Shown here: positions 44,101 through 54,356 of the stretch, piece by piece | Position numbering within the stretch: position 1 is the first letter of the stretch | How the letters are laid out: every line of letters begins with the position of its first letter | The notes under the pieces: model-generated | The model's input: the letters and a program-made list of their open reading frames with translations, nothing else | Database searches by the model: none | What the model was told of the DNA's origin: nothing | Program-made: the position numbers and the translations under genes | Assembly (NCBI GenBank): GCA_910577515.1 | Contig: CAJTLW010000001.1 | Span: forward strand, 62,001-126,000 | From: an uncultured Vampirovibrio sp. | GTDB taxonomy: Bacteria > Cyanobacteriota > Vampirovibrionia > Gastranaerophilales > Gastranaerophilaceae | Reading direction: 5' to 3' | DNA: 64,000 bases

Positions 44101-47100
44101 TTAGGCTATTTTATTAAAACAAGCTGCAAATTTATTGCCTGATAAATCAATTGCTGAAGCTTGATTTGCCACTGCTGCCTGAGTTGTGGCTAACGGAGCA
44201 ACTGTTTGCGGTTGAACTTGCTGCACTGCAGGAATAACAGGTGTTGGAGTTGCACTTGGCGCAGGTGTAGCTGCTTTTTCAACAGGTTTGGAATTAGACT
44301 GTTGAGAAGCACTTGTATCAGTTTTTTTATTGTTGCTATATATCACGCCTGCTGCAACAGCTGCTAATGCTGCAACAGCACCAGCTACCATAACTGCTTT
44401 TTTATTACCACTTACAAATTCTTTAGCTTTTCCAATAAAGCCTGTAGCATTTTCCTTTACAGCATCAGTATTTGCAGGATGTAAATCGCCAAGATTTTTA
44501 TCAACCAAATCTTCTCTAAATTCAAATACGCGTTTAAGCGGATTTTGAGAAGCATCAGACATTGCATGGCGCCTGCAATAAAGTTCTGCGCTTGAAATCA
44601 TTTTTCCGGTCTGCGGATCAATGCCGTTTAATTTAGCATTGCCAAGCCAGCTTGTATCAAGGTTGCGGTGATTTGCAAATATGCTTTCGGCCACGGCAGG
44701 GTTGGTGCTATCATTAACACCCTGTTTCATAGCTGCCACTAATTCATCTTGCAATATTCCTTCTTTAAGTCTGACAATTAAATCGGAATATTCGGGCATA
44801 TTTTCAAGTTCATTCTTTGCCTGGGAAACAATCTTATCTTCAGGCACCATACCGTAAACTTTATCTTTTGCCTTTTTAAGAAGACTTTCGTATTTTTTAC
44901 CGAATTTTTCAAACAAAGTAAGATTTTCGTAAGAATAAGGAAAATCTGCTTTTAATTGTTCTTTTGCTGCATCATCCAATTGTCTTGTTTTATCACCAAA
45001 TAAGTCAATAAGCCTATCAACTTTTTCTTTTGGCATATAAAATTCATTTACTGTTTTATAGCCGTTAATCATTTCGCCTTCAACAGCAGTTCTTGGGTCG
45101 AAAATTTGCTGTGATAAGCCTTGCGTGTTTAAAACTATTGGTGTGCAGAAATATTTTTGAGCTTCTGCAGGAGTAAGCCCGCAAGGCTCAAATCTTGAAG
45201 AGAAAACGGCAAAGTCAGCTGCGGATGACATTGCATAACCGGGTGCAAAGCCATCAATAAAGGCTATACGACCTTTCAAATTGGGGTCACTCTTTACTTT
45301 AGCCATTAAATCAAATATCTTTTTAGCTTCGGTAGTTTCCTTAGGAAGTTCACCACCCATAACCAATAGGGCATTTTTACCTTCTTCTGTATTTGCAAAC
45401 TTCATGAAAGATTCAAGAGCAATAGGGTGACCCTTTTGAAAATCGCCTCTGCCCCAAGAAACAAACAATGGAACATCTTTACCTGCACTGACATCTTGAA
45501 TATATTTTTTATCAATAGAACCCATTACAGAGCAATTTCTGCCAGGTAAACCGGTTTCGGCAAATTTAACTTCTTTTTCGCCGAATAAATCACCAAATTC
45601 TTCTGTAAATCTTTTCAAGAAGCTTTCTTTATTATGTCTTTTTGCAATTTTTGCAGTTTCAAGCGTTGGCTCTGTTGCATTTTCAATTAATGCTCTTTCT
45701 GAAGCACTTACCTGTAAAAGCGGTCTGTTTTGAATGTCAACACTTAGAATTTTCTTGCCTTTAAGTCCATCAAGTTTATCTTGTGATTTATAGTCAATTT
45801 CTATTGTTGCATCATCCTCCAGATGAAAAATTGCCCTTCTGAGTCCACCTTCTTTAAATAAATCTGAAATCTGATTTTTAACTACTTCAAATGGTGCGTC
45901 TTTTTGAACCTCAAGAGGTATGATCTGCGGATTTATGGCAGCTTTCATATCATCAATTCTATATGTAACATAGGGTTGAAGGCTGACACTTTTTCCAGAA
46001 CCGTCAGGTGCTGAAAAAATTCTTTGCGTATAACCGCTAAGGCCAAGTTTTTCCAATGCAGAAACACTTGCATCCTCAAAGCCATTTATAATACCGCCAA
46101 CCTTTCCTTGTTCATAAAGCTCTTTCCAAAGAGAGTGCAACGGCGTTACAGCAGGATCAATTGCCATAGATTTTGCATATTCACCGGAAACAGTATTAAC
46201 ATATCCATTACCGTTTTGTACATGGCGCAACATACCCATATTTGGATTTACGTTTCCAGCATCGTCGATATATCCTTTTACGAAGCGTTTGAAATAATCT
46301 TCTTCCCTGCCTATTTCTTTTGCAAAGATATATTCAGGGCTTCTTCTTATTCTTTTGATTTGTTCGGGTGTAGCTTCTGCAAGGAATAAATCTTTTGCGG
46401 AGCATTCACCACAATAAACAGCGCCTGTGTTGTGAAAAACGCCTGTAAGTTTAGCGCCTTTGTAGAATTCATCGCCGGCTTCTGCCTGCTGCGCAATAAA
46501 ATCAGGAATTAACATGGTTTGTTGATCTGAACAAATGATAGTTCCGGCATCAATTCCAGCTTTTTTAACAGCATCTACAACACCTTTTGAGAATTGGTGG
46601 TAAGGTTGATTGCTCGTAAAAGCTTTAATTTCGGCTTCTTCTTTTTTTGCAGCGTCCGAAACAATTTCGGAAAATTTTTCAGCAGAACTTATTTTTTTAG
46701 CCAATTCTTTAGCCTTAGGTTCACTGCAATAATCACCGTTTGCGTAGGCTTTTGGCATACGAGCTACTTCTTCGGTAAATAACATATAAACATCAACATT
46801 GTCTTTACCTTTTAAGGCAGGGTGGTCACTGGCTACCTTGAACAACCTAACGGGGGAATGTTCGGTAAGCCCCCATTGCATATCCGATGAAACAACTTCA
46901 GTTAAATGTGTTACAGCGTTTTTATCAGCAGCTAGTCCTGCAGGATTATAAGCGTATTTTTTTGAGTTAACATCGTTAACCCATATTGGGTTACCTTTGG
47001 CATCTGTACGAACAGAAACAGAATCATCTTGTCCAATAACGCCATTATAGTAAGGTATAATCAAACTTACTTTTGATTTGCCATCGCCTAAAGCGGCGGC

Positions 47101-47388
47101 AATGTCGGGATTTTCAGCCTTTAGTTTATCAAACCAGTTGGCCATATTCATATAATCTTTACCAACTGTAGCAACGCCGCCAACTTTCATCCATGGTGGT
47201 AATTCGGCCAGAACATGAAGAACATGTCCTTTATCTTTCAAACCACTAAATGAAATAACGCTATGCACTGCACTTGGCCCCGTAACACCTATTGGGGAAG
47301 TTGCTACTTTTGTGTTTGAAATCCCATTCGGACGGGCTAAATTCTGGGCGGAAAATTCCGCGTTTGTTTGAATTTGATTAATTCTCAT
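44101..47388 (-). CDS. Glycogen/starch synthase-like GT5 with C-terminal membrane anchor
   Basis: A 1095-aa protein, about twice the usual GlgA length. The N-terminus starts MRINQI and carries VISFSGLKDK (F47-S48-G49), the recurrent motif. A GT5 catalytic core follows: HVLHVLAELPPWMKVGGVAT (equivalent to the KTGG ADP-glucose loop), LFVSWGRGDFQKG, and SSRFEPCGLTPAEAQKY (conserved E-x7-E region). Large insertions separate these blocks. Near the end a transmembrane helix at about 997-1018 (VMVAGAVAALAAVAAGVIYS) is followed by a 77-residue P/A/Q/T-rich tail. It likely extends alpha-1,4-glucan, attached to a membrane. Paralogy to the cell's main GlgA is unknown. Confidence 0.82.
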   Translation of the reverse strand: MRINQIQTNAEFSAQNLARPNGISNTKVATSPIGVTGPSAVHSVISFSGLKDKGHVLHVLAELPPWMKVGGVATVGKDYMNMANWFDKLKAENPDIAAALGDGKSKVSLIIPYYNGVIGQDDSVSVRTDAKGNPIWVNDVNSKKYAYNPAGLAADKNAVTHLTEVVSSDMQWGLTEHSPVRLFKVASDHPALKGKDNVDVYMLFTEEVARMPKAYANGDYCSEPKAKELAKKISSAEKFSEIVSDAAKKEEAEIKAFTSNQPYHQFSKGVVDAVKKAGIDAGTIICSDQQTMLIPDFIAQQAEAGDEFYKGAKLTGVFHNTGAVYCGECSAKDLFLAEATPEQIKRIRRSPEYIFAKEIGREEDYFKRFVKGYIDDAGNVNPNMGMLRHVQNGNGYVNTVSGEYAKSMAIDPAVTPLHSLWKELYEQGKVGGIINGFEDASVSALEKLGLSGYTQRIFSAPDGSGKSVSLQPYVTYRIDDMKAAINPQIIPLEVQKDAPFEVVKNQISDLFKEGGLRRAIFHLEDDATIEIDYKSQDKLDGLKGKKILSVDIQNRPLLQVSASERALIENATEPTLETAKIAKRHNKESFLKRFTEEFGDLFGEKEVKFAETGLPGRNCSVMGSIDKKYIQDVSAGKDVPLFVSWGRGDFQKGHPIALESFMKFANTEEGKNALLVMGGELPKETTEAKKIFDLMAKVKSDPNLKGRIAFIDGFAPGYAMSSAADFAVFSSRFEPCGLTPAEAQKYFCTPIVLNTQGLSQQIFDPRTAVEGEMINGYKTVNEFYMPKEKVDRLIDLFGDKTRQLDDAAKEQLKADFPYSYENLTLFEKFGKKYESLLKKAKDKVYGMVPEDKIVSQAKNELENMPEYSDLIVRLKEGILQDELVAAMKQGVNDSTNPAVAESIFANHRNLDTSWLGNAKLNGIDPQTGKMISSAELYCRRHAMSDASQNPLKRVFEFREDLVDKNLGDLHPANTDAVKENATGFIGKAKEFVSGNKKAVMVAGAVAALAAVAAGVIYSNNKKTDTSASQQSNSKPVEKAATPAPSATPTPVIPAVQQVQPQTVAPLATTQAAVANQASAIDLSGNKFAACFNKIA

Positions 47389-47558
47389 AAATATATTTAC
47401 CTAACAACACTAATAACTAACACAATTATTGTAATTATCCAAAGATTATAAAACATGTAAAGGAATTTTTTTGCCAATACAAATTGTAAAAATTTGTAAA
47501 TTTTTGTAAAAAAAATGTTAGACAGCAAATTTTATGCATCTTTAAAATGTTTTAAACG

Positions 47559-47583
47559 GCAGGACTGGTTAAACCAATCCTGC
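47559..47583 (-). terminator. Terminator overlapping the flavodiiron stop codon
   Basis: An 11-bp stem (GCAGGACTGGT/ACCAATCCTGC on the plus strand, one C-A that becomes G-U in the transcript) with a 3-nt loop that includes part of the stop codon. The T tail is poor. Confidence 0.55.
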
Positions 47584-48753
47584 ATCTTTGTGAAAATTAT
47601 ATATAGTATCAACCATCTCGTCTAAAAGTTTATAATCAGCTTCCTTTGGCTTTCCTTTGACAAGAACCGGTTCAATAAGCTGAACTTTTAGGCCAGATAA
47701 GATTTCGCCTAATTTGCCAAACAAATTGCCGCCCCATCCGTATGAACCTATAAATGAAGCAAATTTTGCTTTTGGCTTTAACAAATTTGCAATATAGGCA
47801 ATATTAGCAATGGCAGGATGCGGAGAGGCTAAAACCATTGAACCGCCAAGAATAATAGTTGCAGCATCAACTAAATTCATTGCAATGTCACCTAAATCAT
47901 CCTCGATGACATCAAAACATGTTACATTAATACCTTTGTTTTCAAGTTTCTCTTTTAAATAAAAAGCCATTTCTTCAACACTTTTATACATTGAAACATA
48001 AGGAACTAAAACAAGATTTTTTGGAGTGTCAAATGTCCATTCAGCATATAAATTAAGAATAAAGTCCGGGCTATCATGCAAAGGTCCATGGCTTGGTAAA
48101 ATCATTTTAGGATTAATTTCTTTAATCATTGCAATGTATTTTTTGCACATAGGTCTAAATGGCATCATAATTTCCGCATAGTATCTTTTTGCAGATAGTA
48201 CCAAGGTTTCATCATTTTTAAAATAAAGCTCTTCAAATGGCAAATGAGCGCCCAAAAAATCACATGTAAAAAGAAAATTATCTTCTATAAGATGAGTGAA
48301 CATTGTATCAGGCCAATGTACGCCAGGAGCTAAGATAAATTTAAGGGTTTTATCCCCTAAAGACAATGTATCGCTATCCTTTATGGTTAAAAATTTATCT
48401 TCATCAACTAAAAGCATTTCTTTAATGTTATTTTTACAAACTGCATTGGTTACTATTTTTGCATTAGGAAATTTTTCAAGCAATGCGGGCATCGTACCGG
48501 AGTGGTCTTGTTCACCGTGATTTGCAATAATATAATCAACATTTGTAATTCCGTTATTATCAAGATTTTTAAGATATTCTTCGCTAAACGGTGGATACAT
48601 GGTATCAATCAGGGCAGTTTTTTCAGAACCTTTAATCAAATAAGAGTTGTAGGTTGTACCATGTTCCAGGGGTATTAATTCATCAAAAATAACCCTATCG
48701 GCATCATTTAACCCGCAATAATAAATATTTTTCTCAATCTCTTTAAATTTCAT
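47569..48753 (-). CDS. FprA-type A flavodiiron protein
   Basis: A 394-aa protein with a metallo-beta-lactamase-like diiron domain (IIANHGEQDHSGTMPALL, ligands H79, E81, D83, H84) and a C-terminal flavodoxin domain with FASFIGSYGWGG. No rubredoxin extension. Such enzymes reduce O2 to water or NO to N2O and protect anaerobes. Reductant partners are not in the window. CGAGG precedes the ATG. Monocistronic. Confidence 0.93.
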   Translation of the reverse strand: MKFKEIEKNIYYCGLNDADRVIFDELIPLEHGTTYNSYLIKGSEKTALIDTMYPPFSEEYLKNLDNNGITNVDYIIANHGEQDHSGTMPALLEKFPNAKIVTNAVCKNNIKEMLLVDEDKFLTIKDSDTLSLGDKTLKFILAPGVHWPDTMFTHLIEDNFLFTCDFLGAHLPFEELYFKNDETLVLSAKRYYAEIMMPFRPMCKKYIAMIKEINPKMILPSHGPLHDSPDFILNLYAEWTFDTPKNLVLVPYVSMYKSVEEMAFYLKEKLENKGINVTCFDVIEDDLGDIAMNLVDAATIILGGSMVLASPHPAIANIAYIANLLKPKAKFASFIGSYGWGGNLFGKLGEILSGLKVQLIEPVLVKGKPKEADYKLLDEMVDTIYNFHKDAGLV

Positions 48754-48863
48754 AGTAAACCTCGTTTAAAATTTATTTCAAAGATAAATTTACCATAAAC
48801 AAATTGGCAATAAAAATTAAACATAGAAATATAAAAAAATAAACTATTATATTGAATAATATC

Positions 48864-49304
48864 TTATGCTACAAACCCTTTTATACTTTGTGCCGCAAGA
48901 TCTTCAACAGGGGTTTTTAAAAACGTAAGCACCTTGGAATTTTTAGGCATCTGGTGGAACATCTTTGCAAGCGCAAAATCGGTTTCACTTACGCTGTTCC
49001 TATTTATGTTACTTGTTAAGGAAGAGCGGAGAACTTCTGCTTTTTGGGTGACAAGCTCCTTTGTTTTTTGCGATAAAGATGATGCAGTGTTTACTAATTT
49101 TTCTTTTAAAATAATGCCAATATCAATAAACATTTGTACAGCAGGGTCTCTTTGGGTTTCCGCTACAAGTTCTTTGTTATGAAGCAAGTTAACATATCCG
49201 CCGTATCTTTTTTCTCTTAATTTGGTGGCTTTTCTGGCTTGTCTTGCAGTCATGCCTCTGTATGGCTTGTATAAATCAATATTTTTATCAAACATTCTAA
49301 GCAT
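48864..49304 (-). CDS. Hypothetical helical protein
   Basis: A 146-aa basic, mostly helical protein (MTARQARKATKLREKRYGG; IGIILKEKLVNTASSLSQK). No recognised domain. The ATG at 49304 has GGAA directly against it; the methionine at residue 4 (49295) has better spacing and may be the real start. Stands alone between the flavodiiron gene and tRNA-Thr. Confidence 0.55.
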   Translation of the reverse strand: MLRMFDKNIDLYKPYRGMTARQARKATKLREKRYGGYVNLLHNKELVAETQRDPAVQMFIDIGIILKEKLVNTASSLSQKTKELVTQKAEVLRSSLTSNINRNSVSETDFALAKMFHQMPKNSKVLTFLKTPVEDLAAQSIKGFVA

Positions 49305-49401
49305 TTCCGATTTTTTTAAATTGGTGGTAACTTATTAAAACATCAGGAAGAAAAATGTTGTCAGTATCAGGCAATAAAAGTTTACAATTTGAAATAAATT
49401 A

Positions 49402-49474
49402 AGCCGATAAAGGGACTCGAACCCTTGACCTACTCATTACGAATGAGCCGCTCTACCAACTGAGCTATATCGGC
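49402..49474 (-). tRNA. tRNA-Thr(CGT)
   Basis: Minus strand: acceptor GCCGATA/TATCGGC, discriminator T, anticodon loop TTCGTAA (CGT), normal T arm. CCA not encoded. Confidence 0.93.
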
Positions 49475-49589
49475 CTACAAACTAATTATATTACAAATTT
49501 TAAATTGTGAAAAAAAATTTTTGATGTATAATAATTGAGCTTATTTCAGGCAAATCAAGCCAAAATACGGGTGTGAAATATTTTAAAAA

Positions 49590-50606
49590 ATGATTACAGA
49601 TGCTATTTTAAAACTTATTAATCATCAAAATCTTAAATTTAACGAAGTCAGAGGTGTTGTCGACCAGATAACAAACGGTACAGCAACTGACGCACAAATG
49701 GGAGCTTTTTTGGTGGCTTTAAGGATGAAAGGTGAAACCGTAGAAGAAATAACTGCCGCTGCTGAAGCAATTAAGAACAAATGTATACCATTTAACCTGC
49801 CAAATCCTGCCGAGACTATAGATATGGTTGGCACAGGTGGTGATTGTTGCGGTACTTTTAATATAACAACTGTTGCAGCATTTATTGTGGCTGCTGCCGG
49901 AGTAAAAGTTACAAAACATGGTAACCGTTCTTCATCAAGTAAATCGGGAGCAGCAGATGTTTTAGAAACGTTTGGTGTGGATATATATTTAAGCCCCGAA
50001 AAAAGTCTTAAAGTTCTTGAAAAAACCGGTATCTGCTTTCTTTTTGCACAAAACCACAATCCTTGCATGGGGCATATAGGAAGCATTAGAAAACAAATTG
50101 CAACAAGAACTGTATTTAATATATTGGGACCGCTTATAAATCCTGCAAGAGCAGGAATGCAGCTGATAGGAACTTATGATGAAAAATTAACCGAACCTAT
50201 GGCTAAAGTGCTTAAAAATCTTGGTATAACCGATGGGATGGTAGTACATGGTACTGATGGGCTGGACGAAGCTTCAATTACTTCGGATACAATCATTTCT
50301 CAAATCAGAAACAGTGAAATAAAAACTTATATAATAAAACCAGAGGATTTTGGATTAAAAAGAGCTGTTTTATCTGATATTTCAGGAGGAAGCCCTGAGG
50401 AAAACAAACAAATTATATTAAATATTTTGAGCGGAAAAGACAAAGGAGCAAGACTTGATATTACATCATTAAATGCCGCACTTGCACTTTACATTGCAAA
50501 AAAAGTTCCAAGTATAAAGGAAGGTGTTGAACTTGCAAAAGCAACGGTAGATAAAGGTTTAGCTTTAAAAGTTTTCAGCGAATTTGTAAAACTTTCAAGC
50601 AAATAA
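49590..50606 (+). CDS. trpD: Anthranilate phosphoribosyltransferase
   Basis: A 338-aa protein with the family signature IDMVGTGGDCCGTFNITT (PRPP-binding GTGGD), followed by KHGNRSSSSKSGAADVLE and VHGTDGLDEASITSDT. It joins anthranilate to PRPP in tryptophan synthesis. No other trp gene is near, and no Shine-Dalgarno is visible. Convergent with hydG, 5 bp apart. Confidence 0.95.
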   Translation: MITDAILKLINHQNLKFNEVRGVVDQITNGTATDAQMGAFLVALRMKGETVEEITAAAEAIKNKCIPFNLPNPAETIDMVGTGGDCCGTFNITTVAAFIVAAAGVKVTKHGNRSSSSKSGAADVLETFGVDIYLSPEKSLKVLEKTGICFLFAQNHNPCMGHIGSIRKQIATRTVFNILGPLINPARAGMQLIGTYDEKLTEPMAKVLKNLGITDGMVVHGTDGLDEASITSDTIISQIRNSEIKTYIIKPEDFGLKRAVLSDISGGSPEENKQIILNILSGKDKGARLDITSLNAALALYIAKKVPSIKEGVELAKATVDKGLALKVFSEFVKLSSK

Positions 50607-50611
50607 TATTT

Positions 50612-52030
50612 TTAAAATTTAAAATCTCTTTCGCCATTGTGAATCTTGAGTAAATTTTCTTCAACAATTGAACGAACTTTTTCATCTTTAATTTTTATTA
50701 TTTCATTTGGTAAAAGCTTTTCACCAATTGCTTTTGTAGCATCCGATGCGTAGTCTTCAAGATACTCTTTTAAAGTCATTATAGCATTTGGCTGGCAGAA
50801 ATTATGAATTTGCTGGCTTTTGCAAATTTCCATAAATCTGTCACCAGTGCGGCCTTGACGGTAGCAGGAAGTACAAAAACTGGGCAAATATCCAAGCTCC
50901 ATAAGCCATTTTATAACATCATCCAGAGGGCGTCTATCCGAAACATCAAACTGAGCTGAATTTTCATCTTCAGGTGCCGGGTTAAAATATCCTCCAACAC
51001 TTGTTTTAGAACCACCGCTAATTTGTGAAACACCTAGTTTTAAAAGCCTTTCTCTGCATTCTGCCGATTCTCTTGTAGATATTATCATTCCAGTGTATGG
51101 AACAGCAATTCTTATACAGGCAGTAATTTTAGCAAAAGTGTCATCATCAATACCATTGTCAAATGCGGACGGGTCGATGTCATCGGCCTTTTTAATTCTT
51201 GGAACGCTGATAGCATGCGGGCCTACACCGTATACGGCCTCTAAATGTTCAGCATGCATTAAAAGCGCAGAAAATTCATAACGATACAATTCTAAGCCAA
51301 ATAACACACCAAGGCTAACATCATCAATTCCTGCCTCCATGGCTCTATCCATAGCTTCTGTATGGTATTTATAATTATGCTTTGGCCCTGTAGGGTGAAG
51401 TTTTTCGTAAGTTTTTTTGTTATAAGTTTCCTGAAACAGTATATATGTGCCAATTCCAGCTTCATGTAGCTTTTTATAATTTTCAACCGTTGTAGCCGCA
51501 ATATTCACGTTTACGCGGCGTATTGAACCATTTTTGTGTTTAACACTATAGATTGTTTTTATTGAATCCAAAATATATTCAATAGGGTTGTTTACGGGGT
51601 CTTCGCCAGCTTCAATAGCAATACGTTTATGCCCCATATCCTGCAGTGCTTCAACTTCGCGTTTTATTTGTTCCTGAGTAAGCTTAATACGAGGAATATG
51701 TTTATTAATATGGTGATAAGGGCAATAAATACAACCGTTTACACAGTAATTAGAAAGATAAAGAGGTGCAAAAAGTACAATACGGTTGCCGTAATATTCC
51801 TGTTTAATTTCGCGTGCAAGGGCAAAAATTTCTTCCACTTTTTCAGGAATAGTACAATCCAATAAAACTGCTGCTTCCCTGTGGCTCAAACCTTTCTTAA
51901 GTCTTGCTTTTTCTAAAATTTTATTTACAACATCTAAATTATTTTTATTCTTTTCAGCATAATCAAGAGAGGCTAAAACCTCATCATGACAGATAAATTC
52001 ATCGGCATCTTTGGATTTAGGGTTATACAT
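50612..52030 (-). CDS. hydG: [FeFe]-hydrogenase maturase HydG
   Basis: Start chosen at the ATG at 52030, preceded by GAGGAG; the frame stays open 96 bp further upstream, but that stretch has no ribosome site and overlaps the next gene. 472 aa. The radical SAM cysteines are C96-x3-C100-x2-C103 (NYCVNGCIYC). The C-terminal CTSC...C cluster has the CX2CX22C spacing diagnostic of HydG rather than ThiH. HydG cleaves tyrosine to supply CO and CN- ligands of the H-cluster. hydE, hydF and the hydrogenase itself are not in this window. Confidence 0.93.
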   Translation of the reverse strand: MYNPKSKDADEFICHDEVLASLDYAEKNKNNLDVVNKILEKARLKKGLSHREAAVLLDCTIPEKVEEIFALAREIKQEYYGNRIVLFAPLYLSNYCVNGCIYCPYHHINKHIPRIKLTQEQIKREVEALQDMGHKRIAIEAGEDPVNNPIEYILDSIKTIYSVKHKNGSIRRVNVNIAATTVENYKKLHEAGIGTYILFQETYNKKTYEKLHPTGPKHNYKYHTEAMDRAMEAGIDDVSLGVLFGLELYRYEFSALLMHAEHLEAVYGVGPHAISVPRIKKADDIDPSAFDNGIDDDTFAKITACIRIAVPYTGMIISTRESAECRERLLKLGVSQISGGSKTSVGGYFNPAPEDENSAQFDVSDRRPLDDVIKWLMELGYLPSFCTSCYRQGRTGDRFMEICKSQQIHNFCQPNAIMTLKEYLEDYASDATKAIGEKLLPNEIIKIKDEKVRSIVEENLLKIHNGERDFKF

Positions 52031-52089
52031 AGACTTTTTCTCCTCAAACTTATAATACCCCTTTAAAAATAAAAGTAAATAAGTGAAAT

Positions 52090-54264
52090 TTATGAGGCGA
52101 GTTTGTCTATCATATTGTAATACCAAGCCATTTTGCCGGTTTTATGATTATGTTGATATTGTTCAAGCTCTTCTTTGCTCATTTTCTTGGTCGGCATTGC
52201 AGTCAGAACACGGGAAACCATATCTGTAATAACCGTACTGATTGCAACAATTATACCGGCTCCAAGCAAGCTGCCTTGATATTGCGCTTTAAAGAGTTTA
52301 TTTAATGCTTCTGAAATTGCAACCTGAGATGTCATTCTTGCAAATTTATTCAAACCACGTTTTCTGGCGGCTTTTTCAGCATCTTGTTTATTATCTCCGT
52401 TTTTGATTGCAGCATTGTATTCATCATTCATATTGAAACCAATACCAGTTAATGTGCCTGTAATTTGAGCCAATACAGCAATTTGCGAGTTATCAATTTT
52501 AGACGAAGTTTTGTTGTTCATTGAGGCAGCACGGGCTTTTTGAATATATTTGCCAAATTCTTCTTCAAGTCTTTGCGGGTCAGAACCAAATTTTTCTTCG
52601 AATTTTTTGTAACGGATGTATATGTTTTTAAAATAGAAGTCATCAAGCAGTTTTTCGGAACCGGTTCTTTTTTTCTTAGGAGTAAAACGAGCAACCGTAT
52701 CTTCAAGCGCTTGCTCTGCTTCTAAAACTTTATTCTGCGCTGCACTAAATTCAACAGAGCTTGGACTGAGTGAATTCAGAACCTTTCTTGCTTGTTTAAC
52801 ATCATCTTCAGCATGTCTGATTTTTCTTGTTGCCTTGGATGCACTCATAGCGTCCGTGAATTTTGTTGCAAGTTTATATGGATAAGTAATAAATTCTTTT
52901 ACCATCTTAAATGGCGCGAGCAATGCTTTTTTTAATGCTCTTTGTGTAACTGTTAATCCACCTGGTAATTTTATTACTTTGTATTTCTCGCCGATTGTGA
53001 ACTCTTCATTTAGTCCAAGTTGTTCAATTTTTTTTCTTAATTTGTCATTAACTAAATTTGGTTCACCATATTTGTTTGCAATATTTACTATATTTTGAAT
53101 TTCTTCAGGTGTAGCCAATATTTCTTCGACACTATTTTTGTATGATTTTTCTTTTATGCTATCTATTTTTTTAGTAATTGCTTTTCCTATGTCAGTGGAT
53201 GTACCAAGTTTTTTGAGTGCAAAACCTGCACCTATGATTCCGACACAAAGCAATACAAGATTTTTAATTGAAAGAATTGGTTTTTTCGCTTCTTTATCTT
53301 TTTCGCTTTGAGTTTTATACGGTTGTTTATTTTTTGCAGCTTTTACAAATTCAGCCATTGAATTTTCAGGCGCTTTCATTCTGGTTAAAGGCATACCGGA
53401 AATTTTTCTTGAAATAATTCTTGCAAGCAAGCTGACACCGGTACCGGATAGCACATTAAACCACAGATTTGAACTTGCCTGTTTTGCAAAACATGCCATA
53501 ACGCCGTATTGAGCGAAGCCTTCAATAACATTTTCTTTGATTTCTTGCCCTTGTTTTTTGCGTTGGGCTTTTTTGGCTTCCTCTTCGCTTTTGCCCTTCA
53601 ATATAGCTGAATTATAAAAATCATTACCAAGAAACAGAGCTGCGGTCAGCCCTGAAATCATTCTTGTGTTAAATCTTTCTTTTTTGCTGTCGTATATGGA
53701 TTTATTAAGTTCAACAGATGAGTTTAACTGCTCGTTAAATTTTTTGGCAAAATTGTCGCAAACCGTTCTGCATCCTTCTGTGCAATCTCCGTTCATCGGG
53801 GGCGCAATTTTACCGGCATTTACTTCTACGTCATTTAAAAATTTTGGGCCATAATCAAAAAGCCCCTGAAAAGCTTTTACTCTGTTTTCATCTAAAATAT
53901 GCTCTCTGTGTTTTTGAAGTATGCCGAGGTTGTTTAATCTTGAATTTGGAAAGTGTGAAACTATGTCATCTAATAAATCAAGAGGAAGTTCTAAAAAATC
54001 TCTTCCTGCTTCTATTAATTTTCTTCCAAGTGTTTCCTCTTTTGATATAAAAACATCATCCACCTGCTCGATTAATTCGGGTGCTTTTTTTTGCGTAGTA
54101 TCTACCAATGTATTATAAACACTTTGAAGCTTTCCGTTTTTACAAGCAGCACGCTTTGCAACAGCAATGGCACTATCAAACGGTATACCTTTTCCTTTAA
54201 AATTCAGGGAAGATTTTATACCATCATGCAAATTATTATAAAGATTTTTAGAAAATATTTGCAT
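52090..54264 (-). CDS. Internally duplicated membrane protein with N-terminal FKGK motif
   Basis: A 724-aa protein beginning MQIFSKN with SSLNFKGKGI (F22-K23-G24-K25). Two related modules, 201-296 and 597-695, share ND-x-YN-x-AI, an A-x-K-x(2)-RK charged turn, two hydrophobic helices, and an ending (S/G)R-x(4)-MP-x-(T/K)-x-M. Between them lie a hydrophobic helix (about 332-350) and a coiled coil. A four-cysteine element (CTEGCRTVC plus one nearby) sits at 161-169. I recognise no named family. AAAGGT precedes the ATG. Probably an integral membrane protein of unknown function. Confidence 0.65.
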   Translation of the reverse strand: MQIFSKNLYNNLHDGIKSSLNFKGKGIPFDSAIAVAKRAACKNGKLQSVYNTLVDTTQKKAPELIEQVDDVFISKEETLGRKLIEAGRDFLELPLDLLDDIVSHFPNSRLNNLGILQKHREHILDENRVKAFQGLFDYGPKFLNDVEVNAGKIAPPMNGDCTEGCRTVCDNFAKKFNEQLNSSVELNKSIYDSKKERFNTRMISGLTAALFLGNDFYNSAILKGKSEEEAKKAQRKKQGQEIKENVIEGFAQYGVMACFAKQASSNLWFNVLSGTGVSLLARIISRKISGMPLTRMKAPENSMAEFVKAAKNKQPYKTQSEKDKEAKKPILSIKNLVLLCVGIIGAGFALKKLGTSTDIGKAITKKIDSIKEKSYKNSVEEILATPEEIQNIVNIANKYGEPNLVNDKLRKKIEQLGLNEEFTIGEKYKVIKLPGGLTVTQRALKKALLAPFKMVKEFITYPYKLATKFTDAMSASKATRKIRHAEDDVKQARKVLNSLSPSSVEFSAAQNKVLEAEQALEDTVARFTPKKKRTGSEKLLDDFYFKNIYIRYKKFEEKFGSDPQRLEEEFGKYIQKARAASMNNKTSSKIDNSQIAVLAQITGTLTGIGFNMNDEYNAAIKNGDNKQDAEKAARKRGLNKFARMTSQVAISEALNKLFKAQYQGSLLGAGIIVAISTVITDMVSRVLTAMPTKKMSKEELEQYQHNHKTGKMAWYYNMIDKLAS

Positions 54265-54356
54265 TCCAACCTTTTAGCATACACACTTTATATATTTAAA
54301 GTTTAAAGATAAAAAAAATTGCCCAAAAGTAACAAAATGTAAAGGGAAAATTTATC

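Noticed and set aside
52031..52126. N-terminal extension of HydG by 32 residues
   Set aside because: The ATG at 52030 has GAGGAG in front and matches usual HydG N-termini; the extension overlaps the neighbouring gene and has no ribosome site.
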